DNA of 64,000 bases from a virus. Shown here in pieces: positions 42,732 through 49,895 of the stretch. The stretch covers positions 1 to 64,000 of IMG/VR virus record IMGVR_UViG_3300007515_000003; one strand, given 5' to 3'. The notes beneath the pieces are model-generated. The model was not told where the DNA came from. It ran no database searches and saw only the letters and a program-made list of their open reading frames with translations. Both the position numbers and the translations under genes were made by a program. Numbering within the stretch: position 1 is the stretch's first letter; each line of letters opens with the position of its first letter.

Positions 42732-42924
42732 TTACAAGTCCAATCGTATAAGGAGAGTGTTCTGTCGCTCTGTTCAAATCAGATTCCAAATCTCGAATAA
42801 GTTCAATAACTACTTGAAGCGTTCCTTCAAGACCGATTGACTTTCCGTTCTTCAAAACCTCGTAGTTTTTCACAGGATTGTTTGTTGATTGTCTAATCAT
42901 TCCTTCTATTGTTGAATAGCTCAT
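42724..42924 (-). CDS. unknown 66-residue protein
   Basis: MSYSTIEGMIRQSTNNPVKN... Acidic helix toward the C-terminus. Starts at the stop of the upstream gene. Family not recognised. Confidence 0.65.
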   Translation of the reverse strand: MSYSTIEGMIRQSTNNPVKNYEVLKNGKSIGLEGTLQVVIELIRDLESDLNRATEHSPYTIGLVNE

Positions 42925-43289
42925 TAGTCTGATAAAAGAGATTGGGTGTAATCGTTTCGGAGTTCATTGAGAAGGTCAACCCAAGCAACGCCATTCGTTT
43001 GAGCCTCACGCATTAGGCGAGTAATCGCAACTTCATCTTGCCAACCGAGAACATCATCGAACTTAGCAAGCGGAAGCATCTTGTCGTTGTGGAACATTGC
43101 GACTTCGTAAGTTCCTTGCGATGCGTTGCCATAAAGCCCACCGAATTGCTTTTCTTTGTTCTTCATAGAGACAACGGAAATCTGAAATCCGTTTCCTAAA
43201 TCAAGTCTAGCTTGGATTGCATCTGGATGGTTTGCGTGGTCGTTAAACTCCAAATCGGAGAAGGTTTTCGTCTTTTGTGTTTCAATCAT
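42924..43289 (-). CDS. unknown 121-residue phage protein
   Basis: LDLGNGFQISVVSMKNKEKQ... then GLYGNASQGTYEVAMF. This layout is seen in small phage proteins without assigned role. First gene of a four-gene operon; leaderless promoter. Confidence 0.7.
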   Translation of the reverse strand: MIETQKTKTFSDLEFNDHANHPDAIQARLDLGNGFQISVVSMKNKEKQFGGLYGNASQGTYEVAMFHNDKMLPLAKFDDVLGWQDEVAITRLMREAQTNGVAWVDLLNELRNDYTQSLLSD

Positions 43290-43295
43290 AAATAT

Positions 43296-43324
43296 ATTCT
43301 GACAGATAATAGGGTTTTTGTCAA
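43296..43324 (-). promoter_or_regulatory. leaderless promoter TTGACA-N17-CAGAAT
   Basis: Six bases to the ATG at 43289. Confidence 0.75.
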
Positions 43325-43333
43325 GGCTTTTTT

Positions 43334-43570
43334 TTATAAATCTTCCGTTAGGGCAAATATTCTTCCGTTGTAATCAACTTGGCTGGAAATGTTTGTAAAG
43401 GTTCTCTTTTCTAAATTGGCTCGCAAGCAATCTTCGCTGATATAATACTCTCGCAACCAAGGCGTTTTCTTCTTCTTCTGTTCTTCCGCTTTTCTGTCCA
43501 CCTCTGCAATGACTATCACGCCATCGTTTGAAAGTGAGAGTAAAAGGCTTTTGTCTCGTTTTAATTTCAT
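43334..43570 (-). CDS. unknown 78-residue basic protein
   Basis: MKLKRDKSLLLSLSNDGVIV... Start set by the leaderless promoter. No recognised family. Confidence 0.7.
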   Translation of the reverse strand: MKLKRDKSLLLSLSNDGVIVIAEVDRKAEEQKKKKTPWLREYYISEDCLRANLEKRTFTNISSQVDYNGRIFALTEDL

Positions 43571-43576
43571 CCCTTT

Positions 43577-43605
43577 ATACTAGATTAATTAAGCCTTGAT
43601 GTCAA
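43577..43605 (-). promoter_or_regulatory. leaderless promoter TTGACA-N17-TAGTAT
   Basis: Six bases to the ATG at 43570. Confidence 0.75.
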
Positions 43606-43637
43606 GCTTTTTCTTTCGCTCGCAACATACTGAAGCT

Positions 43638-43684
43638 CAACGACTTACGCTGACGCCGGGGGCCGGCCCAGCCCTAAGTCCTTG
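43638..43684. repeat. GC-cored inverted repeat R9
   Basis: Arms CAACGACTTACG and CCTAAGTCCTTG; core CTGACGCCGGGGGCCGGCC. Confidence 0.8.
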
Positions 43685-43685
43685 A

Positions 43686-43853
43686 CTATCTGCCGTTTAG
43701 GATTCTCAAGAGATGCTCGTAAGCTGGCAAGCCTGAGTTTAACCCATGAGCAACCCATTTTCCCTTTTCTTTACGGTAAAGCAAATCCCATTTGCAAGCG
43801 TAATCATGCACTCGCATTAGACCATTGGGCAAGATTTCAGTTCGGTATCTCAA
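43686..43853 (-). CDS. unknown 55-residue protein, TTG start
   Basis: The TTG overlaps the TGA of the Gp88-like gene (TTGA) and has AGGAAGGG 8 bases upstream. An internal ATG would give 43 residues. Basic, with HDYACKWDLLYRKEKGKW. Last gene before repeat R9. Unknown function. Confidence 0.6.
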   Translation of the reverse strand: MRYRTEILPNGLMRVHDYACKWDLLYRKEKGKWVAHGLNSGLPAYEHLLRILNGR

Positions 43854-44572
43854 GAGTTTATCCCTTCCTGTACGAATCCTGTCTCATCCTTTTTTGCCAT
43901 ACCCTTTTCGATAAGCCCGACAATAACGCCTTGCTTGTCACGGAAACGCAAATCACTTTCATCGCCATTGATAACTTCGTGACCTTTCCAAGTTTTAGGT
44001 AACCTATCACGGAAAACCACGGCGACATTTCCACCCATTTGCAAAACCATATCGCAAAGCGTATCGTTATGCTCTGAGCGAGAAAAAGTCAAATGATAGT
44101 TGCTCGGAAAATCCTTAGCTTGATTGACGAACTTTGCCATGCGTTGAAACGACTTGGTATAATCATAAAATTGCGTTTCGGGAAACTTTTGCATAAGCGT
44201 TTGACCATTTGCATCTTCAATGTTTTCCCATTCCAAATCGCTTGTGAGATTAGGGCGAAAAACCGCAGTCATTTCTTTCTTAACTGCTGACTTAATGCCT
44301 GAAGCAATTTCCTTTGCGAGCTTTTCCATGAACGCAAGCTTTTGTTCAAAGAATAACTTTGTCTTGGCAATGCGAGAGTCTTGGATTTTGTCCATTCGTC
44401 CACGACCAGCAGTATTCAAGCAAGCCATCGTGCAACCTTTGCTTCTCCATTGGCAAGCTTCGTACCCCGAAAGATTTGCTGGAGCAAGATGAATGCCCTT
44501 AGTCATGAAGCCAAAAGCTTCGCCTTTTACGATTTTGGCATTTCCTGCCGTGAGTAGAGTTGTCTTAATCAT
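43850..44572 (-). CDS. Gp88-family phage protein
   Basis: 240 residues. The opening NAKIVKGEAFGFMTKGIHLA, then LSGYEACQWRSKGCTMACLNTAGRGR, matches mycobacteriophage Gp88-type proteins (PF17338). The conserved Cys set suggests a metal or iron-sulfur site; function is not known. Leaderless promoter lies in the 3' end of the upstream small gene. Confidence 0.8.
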   Translation of the reverse strand: MIKTTLLTAGNAKIVKGEAFGFMTKGIHLAPANLSGYEACQWRSKGCTMACLNTAGRGRMDKIQDSRIAKTKLFFEQKLAFMEKLAKEIASGIKSAVKKEMTAVFRPNLTSDLEWENIEDANGQTLMQKFPETQFYDYTKSFQRMAKFVNQAKDFPSNYHLTFSRSEHNDTLCDMVLQMGGNVAVVFRDRLPKTWKGHEVINGDESDLRFRDKQGVIVGLIEKGMAKKDETGFVQEGINS

Positions 44573-44578
44573 GCCTTA

Positions 44579-44607
44579 ATACTATCTTAATTCTGCTTTC
44601 TTGTCAA
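44579..44607 (-). promoter_or_regulatory. leaderless promoter TTGACA-N17-TAGTAT
   Basis: Six bases to the ATG at 44572; nested in the coding end of the 50-residue gene. Confidence 0.7.
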
Positions 44608-44734
44608 CAATTTTCTTTGCTTTTTCAATTCCTTTTTCCATGCCGAACTGAGAAACCAAGCGTTTGAAAGTTTCCCAAGCAATCGTATTCTCGGGAAGCT
44701 TTTTCCATTCTTTCATTCTTTCTTTACTATTCAT
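44582..44734 (-). CDS. unknown 50-residue basic helical protein
   Basis: MNSKERMKEWKKLPENTIAW..., ending in a Lys-rich helix. Own leaderless promoter fixes the ATG. The 3' end doubles as the promoter of the Gp88-like gene. Confidence 0.65.
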   Translation of the reverse strand: MNSKERMKEWKKLPENTIAWETFKRLVSQFGMEKGIEKAKKIVDKKAELR

Positions 44735-44740
44735 GCCTTA

Positions 44741-44769
44741 ATTATGGCAGATTCTAGGGGCAAAGTCAA
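44741..44769 (-). promoter_or_regulatory. leaderless promoter TTGACT-N17-CATAAT
   Basis: Six bases to the ATG at 44734. Confidence 0.75.
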
Positions 44770-44815
44770 GCCTTTTTTTAAAATAAAATCAAAAGAAATC
44801 TAAACCCCTCTAGAC

Positions 44816-44863
44816 CAAGGACTTACGGACCGGCGGGGAGGCCGCCCGGGCCGTAACTCGTTG
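44816..44863. repeat. GC-cored inverted repeat R10
   Basis: Arms CAAGGACTTACG and CGTAACTCGTTG; core GACCGGCGGGGAGGCCG. Confidence 0.8.
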
Positions 44864-44867
44864 ATAC

Positions 44868-44957
44868 TCAGCTACCTACAGCGTGCACATAAACGCACAG
44901 GCTAGTATAAGTAGCAAAGGCAACTGCTATAAATATATATAATAGTCTATTTGTCAT
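44868..44957 (-). CDS. tiny single-span membrane peptide (MTNRLLYIFIAVAF...)
   Basis: 29 residues with one hydrophobic helix. ATG is inside the end of the upstream gene (11-base overlap). Last gene before R10, matching the plus-strand cassettes although on the other strand. Confidence 0.6.
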   Translation of the reverse strand: MTNRLLYIFIAVAFATYTSLCVYVHAVGS

Positions 44958-45132
44958 CACATTGCTTGTTGAGCTTGACAACTTTAAGCACCTTCTTAAA
45001 GGCTTCTTGCACTCCGTCAAGAAACTCCTTGCTTCCCATTTCTGGATAAACATGGTTGATGTCGTTAGGATCGTAGACATTCAAGACATCTAAGATGACC
45101 TCGAAATCTTTTTTGTTTAGTGATGTATACAT
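44947..45132 (-). CDS. unknown 61-residue protein
   Basis: MYTSLNKKDFEVILDVLNVY..., helical, mixed charge. Downstream end overlaps the membrane peptide. No recognised family. Confidence 0.65.
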   Translation of the reverse strand: MYTSLNKKDFEVILDVLNVYDPNDINHVYPEMGSKEFLDGVQEAFKKVLKVVKLNKQCDDK

Positions 45133-45136
45133 AATT

Positions 45137-45253
45137 CTATAATTCTTCTACCCACCAATAGCCTTCGCACTTAGTGAGAATGGTATCAATTCCGTTTTGT
45201 TGCTTCATGTAGACAAATTGCCTCGCATGGTGTTCGTGAATAAACTTATACAT
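45137..45253 (-). CDS. unknown 38-residue protein
   Basis: MYKFIHEHHARQFVYMKQQN..., ATG overlaps the upstream stop base; ends WWVEEL. Supported by coupling on the 5' side. Confidence 0.55.
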   Translation of the reverse strand: MYKFIHEHHARQFVYMKQQNGIDTILTKCEGYWWVEEL

Positions 45254-45594
45254 TAAAAGTCTGCTCCATAGGTTTCTTGCTCTCCAAAGCAACCGTAATC
45301 TTCGTCAGTCCCGAATCCTGCGGAAGTCATGGCAGAATCAAAATCTCCATCCATACTTTCGTCGATATCTCTTTCGTCGTTGATGTGCCATTGCTCAACC
45401 TCTTCACAAGAAATCATCTTGCCGTGCCAATCGTAAACGGCAAATTGGATTCCAAGATTAAGGTATTCGCCAGTTTGATTAGCCTCATCTATCAGGACTT
45501 CTGCTCGCATATAAGCTTGCTCAAGACCTTCACGATTTTTGTTCCAGAAATAGTCAAGCGTTTCATTTACAATTACTTCATATCTTTTTATCAT
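45253..45594 (-). CDS. unknown 113-residue acidic protein
   Basis: MIKRYEVIVNETLDYFWNKN..., with acidic C-terminal third (DERDIDESMDGDFD). Start set by leaderless promoter. First gene of a four-gene cassette that ends at R10. Confidence 0.7.
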   Translation of the reverse strand: MIKRYEVIVNETLDYFWNKNREGLEQAYMRAEVLIDEANQTGEYLNLGIQFAVYDWHGKMISCEEVEQWHINDERDIDESMDGDFDSAMTSAGFGTDEDYGCFGEQETYGADF

Positions 45595-45601
45595 ACCTAT
45601 A

Positions 45602-45630
45602 ATACTATACTAGAATGGATTTCGTGTCAA
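45602..45630 (-). promoter_or_regulatory. leaderless promoter TTGACA-N17-TAGTAT
   Basis: Seven bases to the ATG at 45594. Lies directly downstream of the U-run of the small RNA. Confidence 0.75.
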
Positions 45631-45640
45631 GGGTTTTTTT

Positions 45641-45765
45641 AAAAAAAGTGTCCCGTGCTGTGCCACATGACTGCACCCAGATTTATGAAGGTTGCGAGCC
45701 TTCTGTCTTGAGGGGTTTATGTCTCAAGTCTGACACGGGACTGAAATTGTGTTAAAATAATTATA
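45641..45765 (-). ncRNA. branched small RNA with its own promoter and terminal U-run
   Basis: No coding frame. Closing stem GTCCCGTG (45650-45657, plus-strand coordinates) with CACGGGAC (45734-45741). Inside are hairpins CTTGAG/CTCAAG, GAAGG/CCTTC and GTGC/GCAC, giving a multi-branched fold. On the minus strand the closing stem is followed by AC and seven T, a terminator-like end. It matches no RNA family I recognise. It could be a regulatory RNA, a riboswitch-like sensor or a decoy. Confidence 0.6.
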
Positions 45766-45770
45766 CCTAT

Positions 45771-45799
45771 AAGTATGACAGAATGAGCCGTGAAGTCAA
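45771..45799 (-). promoter_or_regulatory. promoter TTGACT-N17-ATACTT for the small RNA
   Basis: Same architecture as the leaderless promoters, but the position that would be ATG reads ATA, consistent with a non-coding transcript. Confidence 0.65.
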
Positions 45800-45904
45800 G
45801 CTTTTTTTTCATTTTTTATGTCGATGCTTTGCTGTTTTGTAAACACGTTTCTCAAATGTGTCGATGAGATAAACATAAGTTTGGTGTTGCAAGTCCCTAA
45901 TACC

Positions 45905-45951
45905 CAACGACTTACGCTGAAGCGGGGAGCCGGCCCCGTCATAAGTCATTG
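45905..45951. repeat. GC-cored inverted repeat R11
   Basis: Arms CAACGACTTACG and CATAAGTCATTG; core CTGAAGCGGGGAGCCGGCC. Confidence 0.8.
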
Positions 45952-45962
45952 ATAGTCAACGA

Positions 45963-46006
45963 CAAAAAAAACTCCCCTCGATCCTTATATTTGACCGAGG
46001 GAAGTT
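45963..46006 (-). terminator. rho-independent terminator after the DUF932-like gene
   Basis: An 11-bp stem (AACTTCCCTCG with CGAGGGGAGTT, one G-U) followed by eight T on the minus strand. It ends transcription of 46049-46828 before R11. Confidence 0.8.
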
Positions 46007-46048
46007 TCTTATTTAAGAGCTGTATTTGACCCCTTTTCGTTTCAATTT

Positions 46049-46828
46049 CTAGTTGGATTCAACTCCTGCAACAGGGTCAAAAGCATTATGGAAAATCTCA
46101 GAACGCTTAGGCAAGTGCATTACATTGCGTCCTTTGGACACTTCCGTGAACGCATTGTATAGCGAATTAAGATTGCGGTCTTGAAAGACCTTGTGGTCAG
46201 AATCTTTCCATTGCTCCCAAGCTTGAGCTAGGGTGGATTGACCAATTAAGTTGGTCTTGATTCCTGCCTCGTAGACATCGAAGATGAGGTGTTGAGCTTG
46301 CCTATCATTCAAAGGAATATCCCTATAAGCTTCGACTCGCTTATCTTGATGCTCCCACATGGGCAATAAAGCCTTGACAATATCATCCACTCTCTTGAGT
46401 AGCTCTTGCTTTACTTCGCCTATGTGCTTGCGAGTAAAGACGACATCGTTATGAAAAACGAGATTGTCACAAATAAATGGTGCTTCACCTGCACACAATC
46501 CTGCTGCGAAAAGCTTATCGTGCGAGTTACGCATACCGACAACTGTTCCTCTATCCGAACCAACACGATTTGGATGAACAACTTGAAACATTCCGAAATA
46601 ATGGTCGGCTTGCTTACCAAGATTGTGGCATTCATTTACGATTTCAAAACCCGATTCTTCAAGGTTGTTGCGAGTTACATCGACAACAGTTGCGTGAGGA
46701 ATTGGTTTCCAACGATTAGTTTCCTTGGGAGTCGGAACACGACGAACGGTATCCAAATCCACAACGGAACTTTTTGCTCCACAAATGCGGAGGTTCAACT
46801 TAGGAGTTTCTGCTATTGTATCTGTCAT
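46049..46828 (-). CDS. DUF932-type phage/plasmid protein
   Basis: 259 residues from ATG 46828 (context AAAAAATTATG); a longer TTG start would include the leader. The block MFQVVHPNRVGSDRGTVVGM, then AGEAPFICDNLVFHNDVVF, and the C-terminal helices match DUF932 proteins found on phages and plasmids (function unknown). Monocistronic, with a leader and a clear terminator. Confidence 0.75.
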   Translation of the reverse strand: MTDTIAETPKLNLRICGAKSSVVDLDTVRRVPTPKETNRWKPIPHATVVDVTRNNLEESGFEIVNECHNLGKQADHYFGMFQVVHPNRVGSDRGTVVGMRNSHDKLFAAGLCAGEAPFICDNLVFHNDVVFTRKHIGEVKQELLKRVDDIVKALLPMWEHQDKRVEAYRDIPLNDRQAQHLIFDVYEAGIKTNLIGQSTLAQAWEQWKDSDHKVFQDRNLNSLYNAFTEVSKGRNVMHLPKRSEIFHNAFDPVAGVESN

Positions 46829-46868
46829 AATTTTTTGAGTTTCTATTTTTATCAATTGTTAAGCTATA

Positions 46869-46897
46869 AGTATAGGTGAAAATATGTTAAAAGTCAA
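46869..46897 (-). promoter_or_regulatory. promoter TTGACT-N17-TATACT with a leader
   Basis: About 34 bases of leader to the ATG at 46828, starting TTAACAATTGA, a variant of the shared leader word. Confidence 0.7.
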
Positions 46898-46900
46898 GCA

Positions 46901-47143
46901 TTAATTTTGCTCAAATGGCTTTTTTTCTTGCCCATTGAATCCAGTCATGTTCTCGTAGCATTGAGCCTTTTGGGCAATTTGCTGAAGGGTAATTCCAACC
47001 ATGCCAATAGTCTCACTTTCCTCATCACTTAGCTCACCTTCTACTGGCTTAATGCAAATCTCCCATAGCACATCCATGCACATCTTCATGATGTTCTCTG
47101 CGTTCAAGTTTTCGTCCGAGGCTTCGTTATTCAATATATTCAT
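46901..47143 (-). CDS. unknown 80-residue acidic protein
   Basis: MNILNNEASDENLNAENIMK..., helical, two Cys. Leadered promoter upstream. No recognised family. Confidence 0.65.
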   Translation of the reverse strand: MNILNNEASDENLNAENIMKMCMDVLWEICIKPVEGELSDEESETIGMVGITLQQIAQKAQCYENMTGFNGQEKKPFEQN

Positions 47144-47179
47144 TTTTTCTTCAATCCTTTCTCAATTATCAATACAAGT

Positions 47180-47208
47180 ATTCTAGAGGAAAACTAGGGT
47201 AATTGCAA
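47180..47208 (-). promoter_or_regulatory. promoter TTGCAA-N17-TAGAAT with a leader
   Basis: About 30 bases of leader to the ATG at 47143, containing GATAATTGAGAAAGGA. Confidence 0.6.
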
Positions 47209-47260
47209 GCATAAAATCACTAAAACTAACATTTTTTTTAATGCTTATGTTGCTCTAGGT

Positions 47261-47306
47261 CAATAACTTACGACGGGCCCGGGGGCCCGCCAGCTAAAGT
47301 GAATTG
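47261..47306. repeat. GC-cored inverted repeat R12 (right arm degenerate)
   Basis: Left arm CAATAACTTACG, perfect inner palindrome-like core CGGGCCCGGGGGCCCG, weak right arm. Confidence 0.65.
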
Positions 47307-47384
47307 ATTGAGAGCCAAGTCGCCACACTTGGTGAAGCTTTCAAGGGTTAACCTACTAGGCGTAGTACTGCCTCTCAAAATCAA
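47304..47384. other. branched inverted-repeat element next to R12
   Basis: Outer stem TTGATTGAGAG (47304-47314) with CTCTC-AA-AATCAA (47372-47384), inner hairpins CCAAG/CTTGG and TACT-AGGCG-TAGTA-type pairing. It follows the last gene of a minus operon, so it may be a 3' UTR structure or a separate RNA. No clear promoter or U-run was found. Confidence 0.45.
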
Positions 47385-47395
47385 TAGATAGATAA

Positions 47396-47560
47396 TTAAG
47401 CGAAGATCCGCTTCTCTAGTTTATACAGCTGCTCAAGTAGATTGTCGTGCTCCTTTTTCTTCAAAGCCCAATCCTGACAATATGCTCCTGACTCCTCAGC
47501 CAATGCCAGCTCATAACCGAGCTGGCGAATCTTGGCTAAGAGAGTATAGTGCCGTGCCAT
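47396..47560 (-). CDS. unknown 54-residue coiled-coil protein
   Basis: MARHYTLLAKIRQLGYELAL..., a single charged helix. Three bases after the upstream stop. More GC-rich in its codons than neighbours. Confidence 0.65.
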   Translation of the reverse strand: MARHYTLLAKIRQLGYELALAEESGAYCQDWALKKKEHDNLLEQLYKLEKRIFA

Positions 47561-47562
47561 AA

Positions 47563-47775
47563 TTAGCTTACGACTGTTACCAACCTATCGTAGCGAAACC
47601 TACGATAACCTTCACGGTTGTGGCAATATGCCGTGAATCCGACAATGTTCTGACCTTCATTGGCATTGCCAAATTGGTCTTCTTGTACTGGCTTATCGAC
47701 AGTATACAGTTCCGTTCTTCCGTCGGAAGTCTTGTATACGACTTGCCATCGTGTTGCGTTCTTGTTATTCTTCAT
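47563..47775 (-). CDS. unknown 70-residue protein
   Basis: MKNNKNATRWQVVYKTSDGR..., beta-rich. ATG 47775 has GGAAAAG in front and overlaps the upstream gene by 11 bases; an alternative ATG at 47793 has no ribosome site. Confidence 0.65.
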   Translation of the reverse strand: MKNNKNATRWQVVYKTSDGRTELYTVDKPVQEDQFGNANEGQNIVGFTAYCHNREGYRRFRYDRLVTVVS

Positions 47776-48034
47776 TTTCTTTTCCAGTTTCATATTCGTT
47801 TATATCTTTTTTAGATTCTTGTTCTTTGGTTTCGTAAAGTTCTAATGATTGCTTGAGAGTTGCTTGGGCTTCTTCCAAAGTGTCAAATGGAATACAAATC
47901 AATTCTTGCTCCAAATTATATGGGCAATACTCTTGCTTCTCAGCAAAATATAAATCCCATGTTCCAGTATCGTCATCGTATTCTGGGCGATTAAGTGGTG
48001 GAAGTTCACAGTATTCTTGAATATAATTAAGCAT
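47765..48034 (-). CDS. unknown 89-residue acidic protein
   Basis: MLNYIQEYCELPPLNRPEYD..., acidic, with a helical C-terminus. Overlaps the genes on both sides by about 10 bases. Confidence 0.7.
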   Translation of the reverse strand: MLNYIQEYCELPPLNRPEYDDDTGTWDLYFAEKQEYCPYNLEQELICIPFDTLEEAQATLKQSLELYETKEQESKKDINEYETGKENEE

Positions 48035-48206
48035 TGCGATTAAACTCTTGAGCCTTTCTGACTTTTTGCGTCACCATTACATTTGGGTCGTACAAGGATT
48101 CAACGAGAGGTTTGTTTCCCGTGTGAGAATACTTCTTGCACATATCGTGAAGTTGTTTGTGTTTTACTGGGTCTGAAACGCCCTTTTGTTTTGCTTCCTT
48201 ACTCAT
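48027..48206 (-). CDS. unknown 59-residue basic protein
   Basis: MSKEAKQKGVSDPVKHKQLH..., basic. TAATG overlap with the upstream stop and an 8-base overlap downstream support it. Confidence 0.65.
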   Translation of the reverse strand: MSKEAKQKGVSDPVKHKQLHDMCKKYSHTGNKPLVESLYDPNVMVTQKVRKAQEFNRNA

Positions 48207-48427
48207 TAAAATAATCCTACTACTCCGTATTCAACCTCGACTTGCTCAAGAAAATTATCTGCACAAGTTTCAACTGCGTTTTCATAAGCAACGCCATCTA
48301 TGTCATCGCTTTCGTTAAAATAATCAAAGAAGGGAAAATCCGCAAGGTCGTGAACGCTTATGCCAAGCTTCATCATAACCTTTGAATCTACATCTTCAAC
48401 GAACTGTTCTATCGTGTTTTTAATCAT
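48206..48427 (-). CDS. unknown 73-residue acidic protein
   Basis: MIKNTIEQFVEDVDSKVMMK... Start set by the leaderless promoter; the long upstream frame extension is not coding. First gene of a five-gene operon down to 47396. Confidence 0.7.
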   Translation of the reverse strand: MIKNTIEQFVEDVDSKVMMKLGISVHDLADFPFFDYFNESDDIDGVAYENAVETCADNFLEQVEVEYGVVGLF

Positions 48428-48433
48428 GCTATA

Positions 48434-48462
48434 ATTATCGCACATTTTCGTTTCTTTGTCAA
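48434..48462 (-). promoter_or_regulatory. leaderless promoter TTGACA-N17-GATAAT
   Basis: Six bases to the ATG at 48427. Confidence 0.75.
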
Positions 48463-48470
48463 GGGTTAAA

Positions 48471-48695
48471 TTAATCTTTGCTTGCATCCATCCAAGCCCG
48501 ATTGTAAACCTCTTCGGGATGATGAAAATACCTATCGGAATCATTTGTCTTTTTATCTTCAGCAAAGCAATCAACAACGATTTGGCAAAGGTCATCAATG
48601 TTGTCGTTTGTAATTTCGTACTCTCTATCCAGTAAAGGGTTCATGTACGCAATGATGTTCTCTTGGATTTGTTCTTTTATCTCTTCGTTTGTCAT
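48471..48695 (-). CDS. unknown 74-residue acidic protein
   Basis: MTNEEIKEQIQENIIAYMNP..., then DRYFHHPEEVYNRAWMD. ATGA overlap with the upstream gene. Confidence 0.65.
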   Translation of the reverse strand: MTNEEIKEQIQENIIAYMNPLLDREYEITNDNIDDLCQIVVDCFAEDKKTNDSDRYFHHPEEVYNRAWMDASKD

Positions 48696-48931
48696 AAAAC
48701 TTTTGCACCCACTTTGTAAACCGACCAATTTCCATTACAATAAGGATAAGAACCTTCTGCCCAACTTACTGCACCATCAATGGAGCGAAAATAAATCGGT
48801 GATTCGGAAGGACTATCATCGTCAACGAGTGCGTATACTCCTTCTGCTATGTCGCAAGGTTCAGTCATCCTTTCTCGCTCAAACTGAGACTTAATTTCCA
48901 TGTAATCATGTCCGTCTATGCAATAATTCAT
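48692..48931 (-). CDS. unknown 79-residue protein
   Basis: MNYCIDGHDYMEIKSQFERE..., aromatic-rich C-terminus. One base after the upstream stop. No recognised family. Confidence 0.65.
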   Translation of the reverse strand: MNYCIDGHDYMEIKSQFERERMTEPCDIAEGVYALVDDDSPSESPIYFRSIDGAVSWAEGSYPYCNGNWSVYKVGAKVL

Positions 48932-48932
48932 C

Positions 48933-49343
48933 TTACCACCAAGAGTTGTAGTAAACCTTCTTGCCATCTGCGATTGCCTTGCGAGCATCTTGAATGAACT
49001 TCAAGTCAGTCAACTTGTAATGGTAGTCATTATCACCATAAGGATTTCCATCGGCATCTTCCCAAGCAAATGAATCGTCTCCGAAGAAAAACCCACCTGT
49101 TTCTGGCAATGCCTTGTTCGCTACATGAGCCTCAAGTTGTTCTAGGTCTGACTCGCTGAGTTCAAGCTCAACGCAATTAAAATCGTTGCCAATTCCACTA
49201 TCGGAATCACTAACGGCATTTCCCTTGTCTCGAAACAAGTCTTCCATCCATCCGTGAAGACGATTGTGCTTACGCCAGTAAGCGAGTTCTTCTTGCTCTG
49301 AATCCTCAGAGGTCTTTGCGTATCCGTATTGGTCTAATCCCAT
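48933..49343 (-). CDS. conserved phage protein, MGLDQY type
   Basis: 136 residues. MGLDQYGYAK and AYWRKHNRLHGWMEDLF form a signature I recognise from many phage proteins of unknown role (sometimes misnamed as enzymes). First gene of a three-gene operon with a leadered promoter. Confidence 0.75.
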   Translation of the reverse strand: MGLDQYGYAKTSEDSEQEELAYWRKHNRLHGWMEDLFRDKGNAVSDSDSGIGNDFNCVELELSESDLEQLEAHVANKALPETGGFFFGDDSFAWEDADGNPYGDNDYHYKLTDLKFIQDARKAIADGKKVYYNSWW

Positions 49344-49378
49344 TTTTTATCTTTCTCTTTCTCGATTGTTAAGCCTTA

Positions 49379-49407
49379 ATTTTGACAGAAAAATGCCCTA
49401 AAGTCAA
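49379..49407 (-). promoter_or_regulatory. promoter TTGACT-N17-CAAAAT with a leader
   Basis: About 30 bases of leader to the ATG at 49343, starting TTAACAATCGAGAAAG. Confidence 0.7.
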
Positions 49408-49416
49408 GCTTTTTTT

Positions 49417-49827
49417 TTAGATTGCAAGAACTTCTTTTGTATAAAACTTCACGAACGAAGCGAACCATCTTGGTTTTTGCGTACTCACATCAACAAAAGA
49501 TGAATGCTTGTAAGGATTGTATGTGATAGCAGTCATTTCCCACCATCCTATGTCATCCCAGCACGCAAATGAAGGATCAGGATGAGCGATGTATCCGCTG
49601 ATGCCTGCATGGACATTTTTCCTTTTCTCCCGAAGAACCCTTTCTCTCCCTTTCGTGTTCACCTTCATCATTGCTGAATATAAATGTATTGGTTTTCCGT
49701 CAGAATGAGCCTTAACGAGACCGTCTTGCTTGATGCTCCAACAATCCTTGTGGAGATTCTTATAGACAAAAACCTTTTTGCTTTCATCCAGTTTATACCT
49801 TGGGTCTTCTTGTTTTAATTTAATCAT
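49417..49827 (-). CDS. unknown 136-residue basic protein
   Basis: MIKLKQEDPRYKLDESKKVF..., with many Trp and His in the C-terminal half (CWDDIGWWEMTAITYNPY). No recognised family. Leaderless promoter. Confidence 0.7.
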   Translation of the reverse strand: MIKLKQEDPRYKLDESKKVFVYKNLHKDCWSIKQDGLVKAHSDGKPIHLYSAMMKVNTKGRERVLREKRKNVHAGISGYIAHPDPSFACWDDIGWWEMTAITYNPYKHSSFVDVSTQKPRWFASFVKFYTKEVLAI

Positions 49828-49834
49828 ACCTTTA

Positions 49835-49863
49835 ATACTAGACTACTTTCATGGGCGTGTCAA
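49835..49863 (-). promoter_or_regulatory. leaderless promoter TTGACA-N17-TAGTAT
   Basis: Seven bases to the ATG at 49827. Confidence 0.75.
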
Positions 49864-49895
49864 GCTTTTTTTTACACCCGTAAACCACTGCTCCC

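Noticed and set aside
45811-45891. about 26-codon minus-strand frame between R11 and the small-RNA promoter
   Set aside because: No ribosome site, no promoter and no neighbour coupling.
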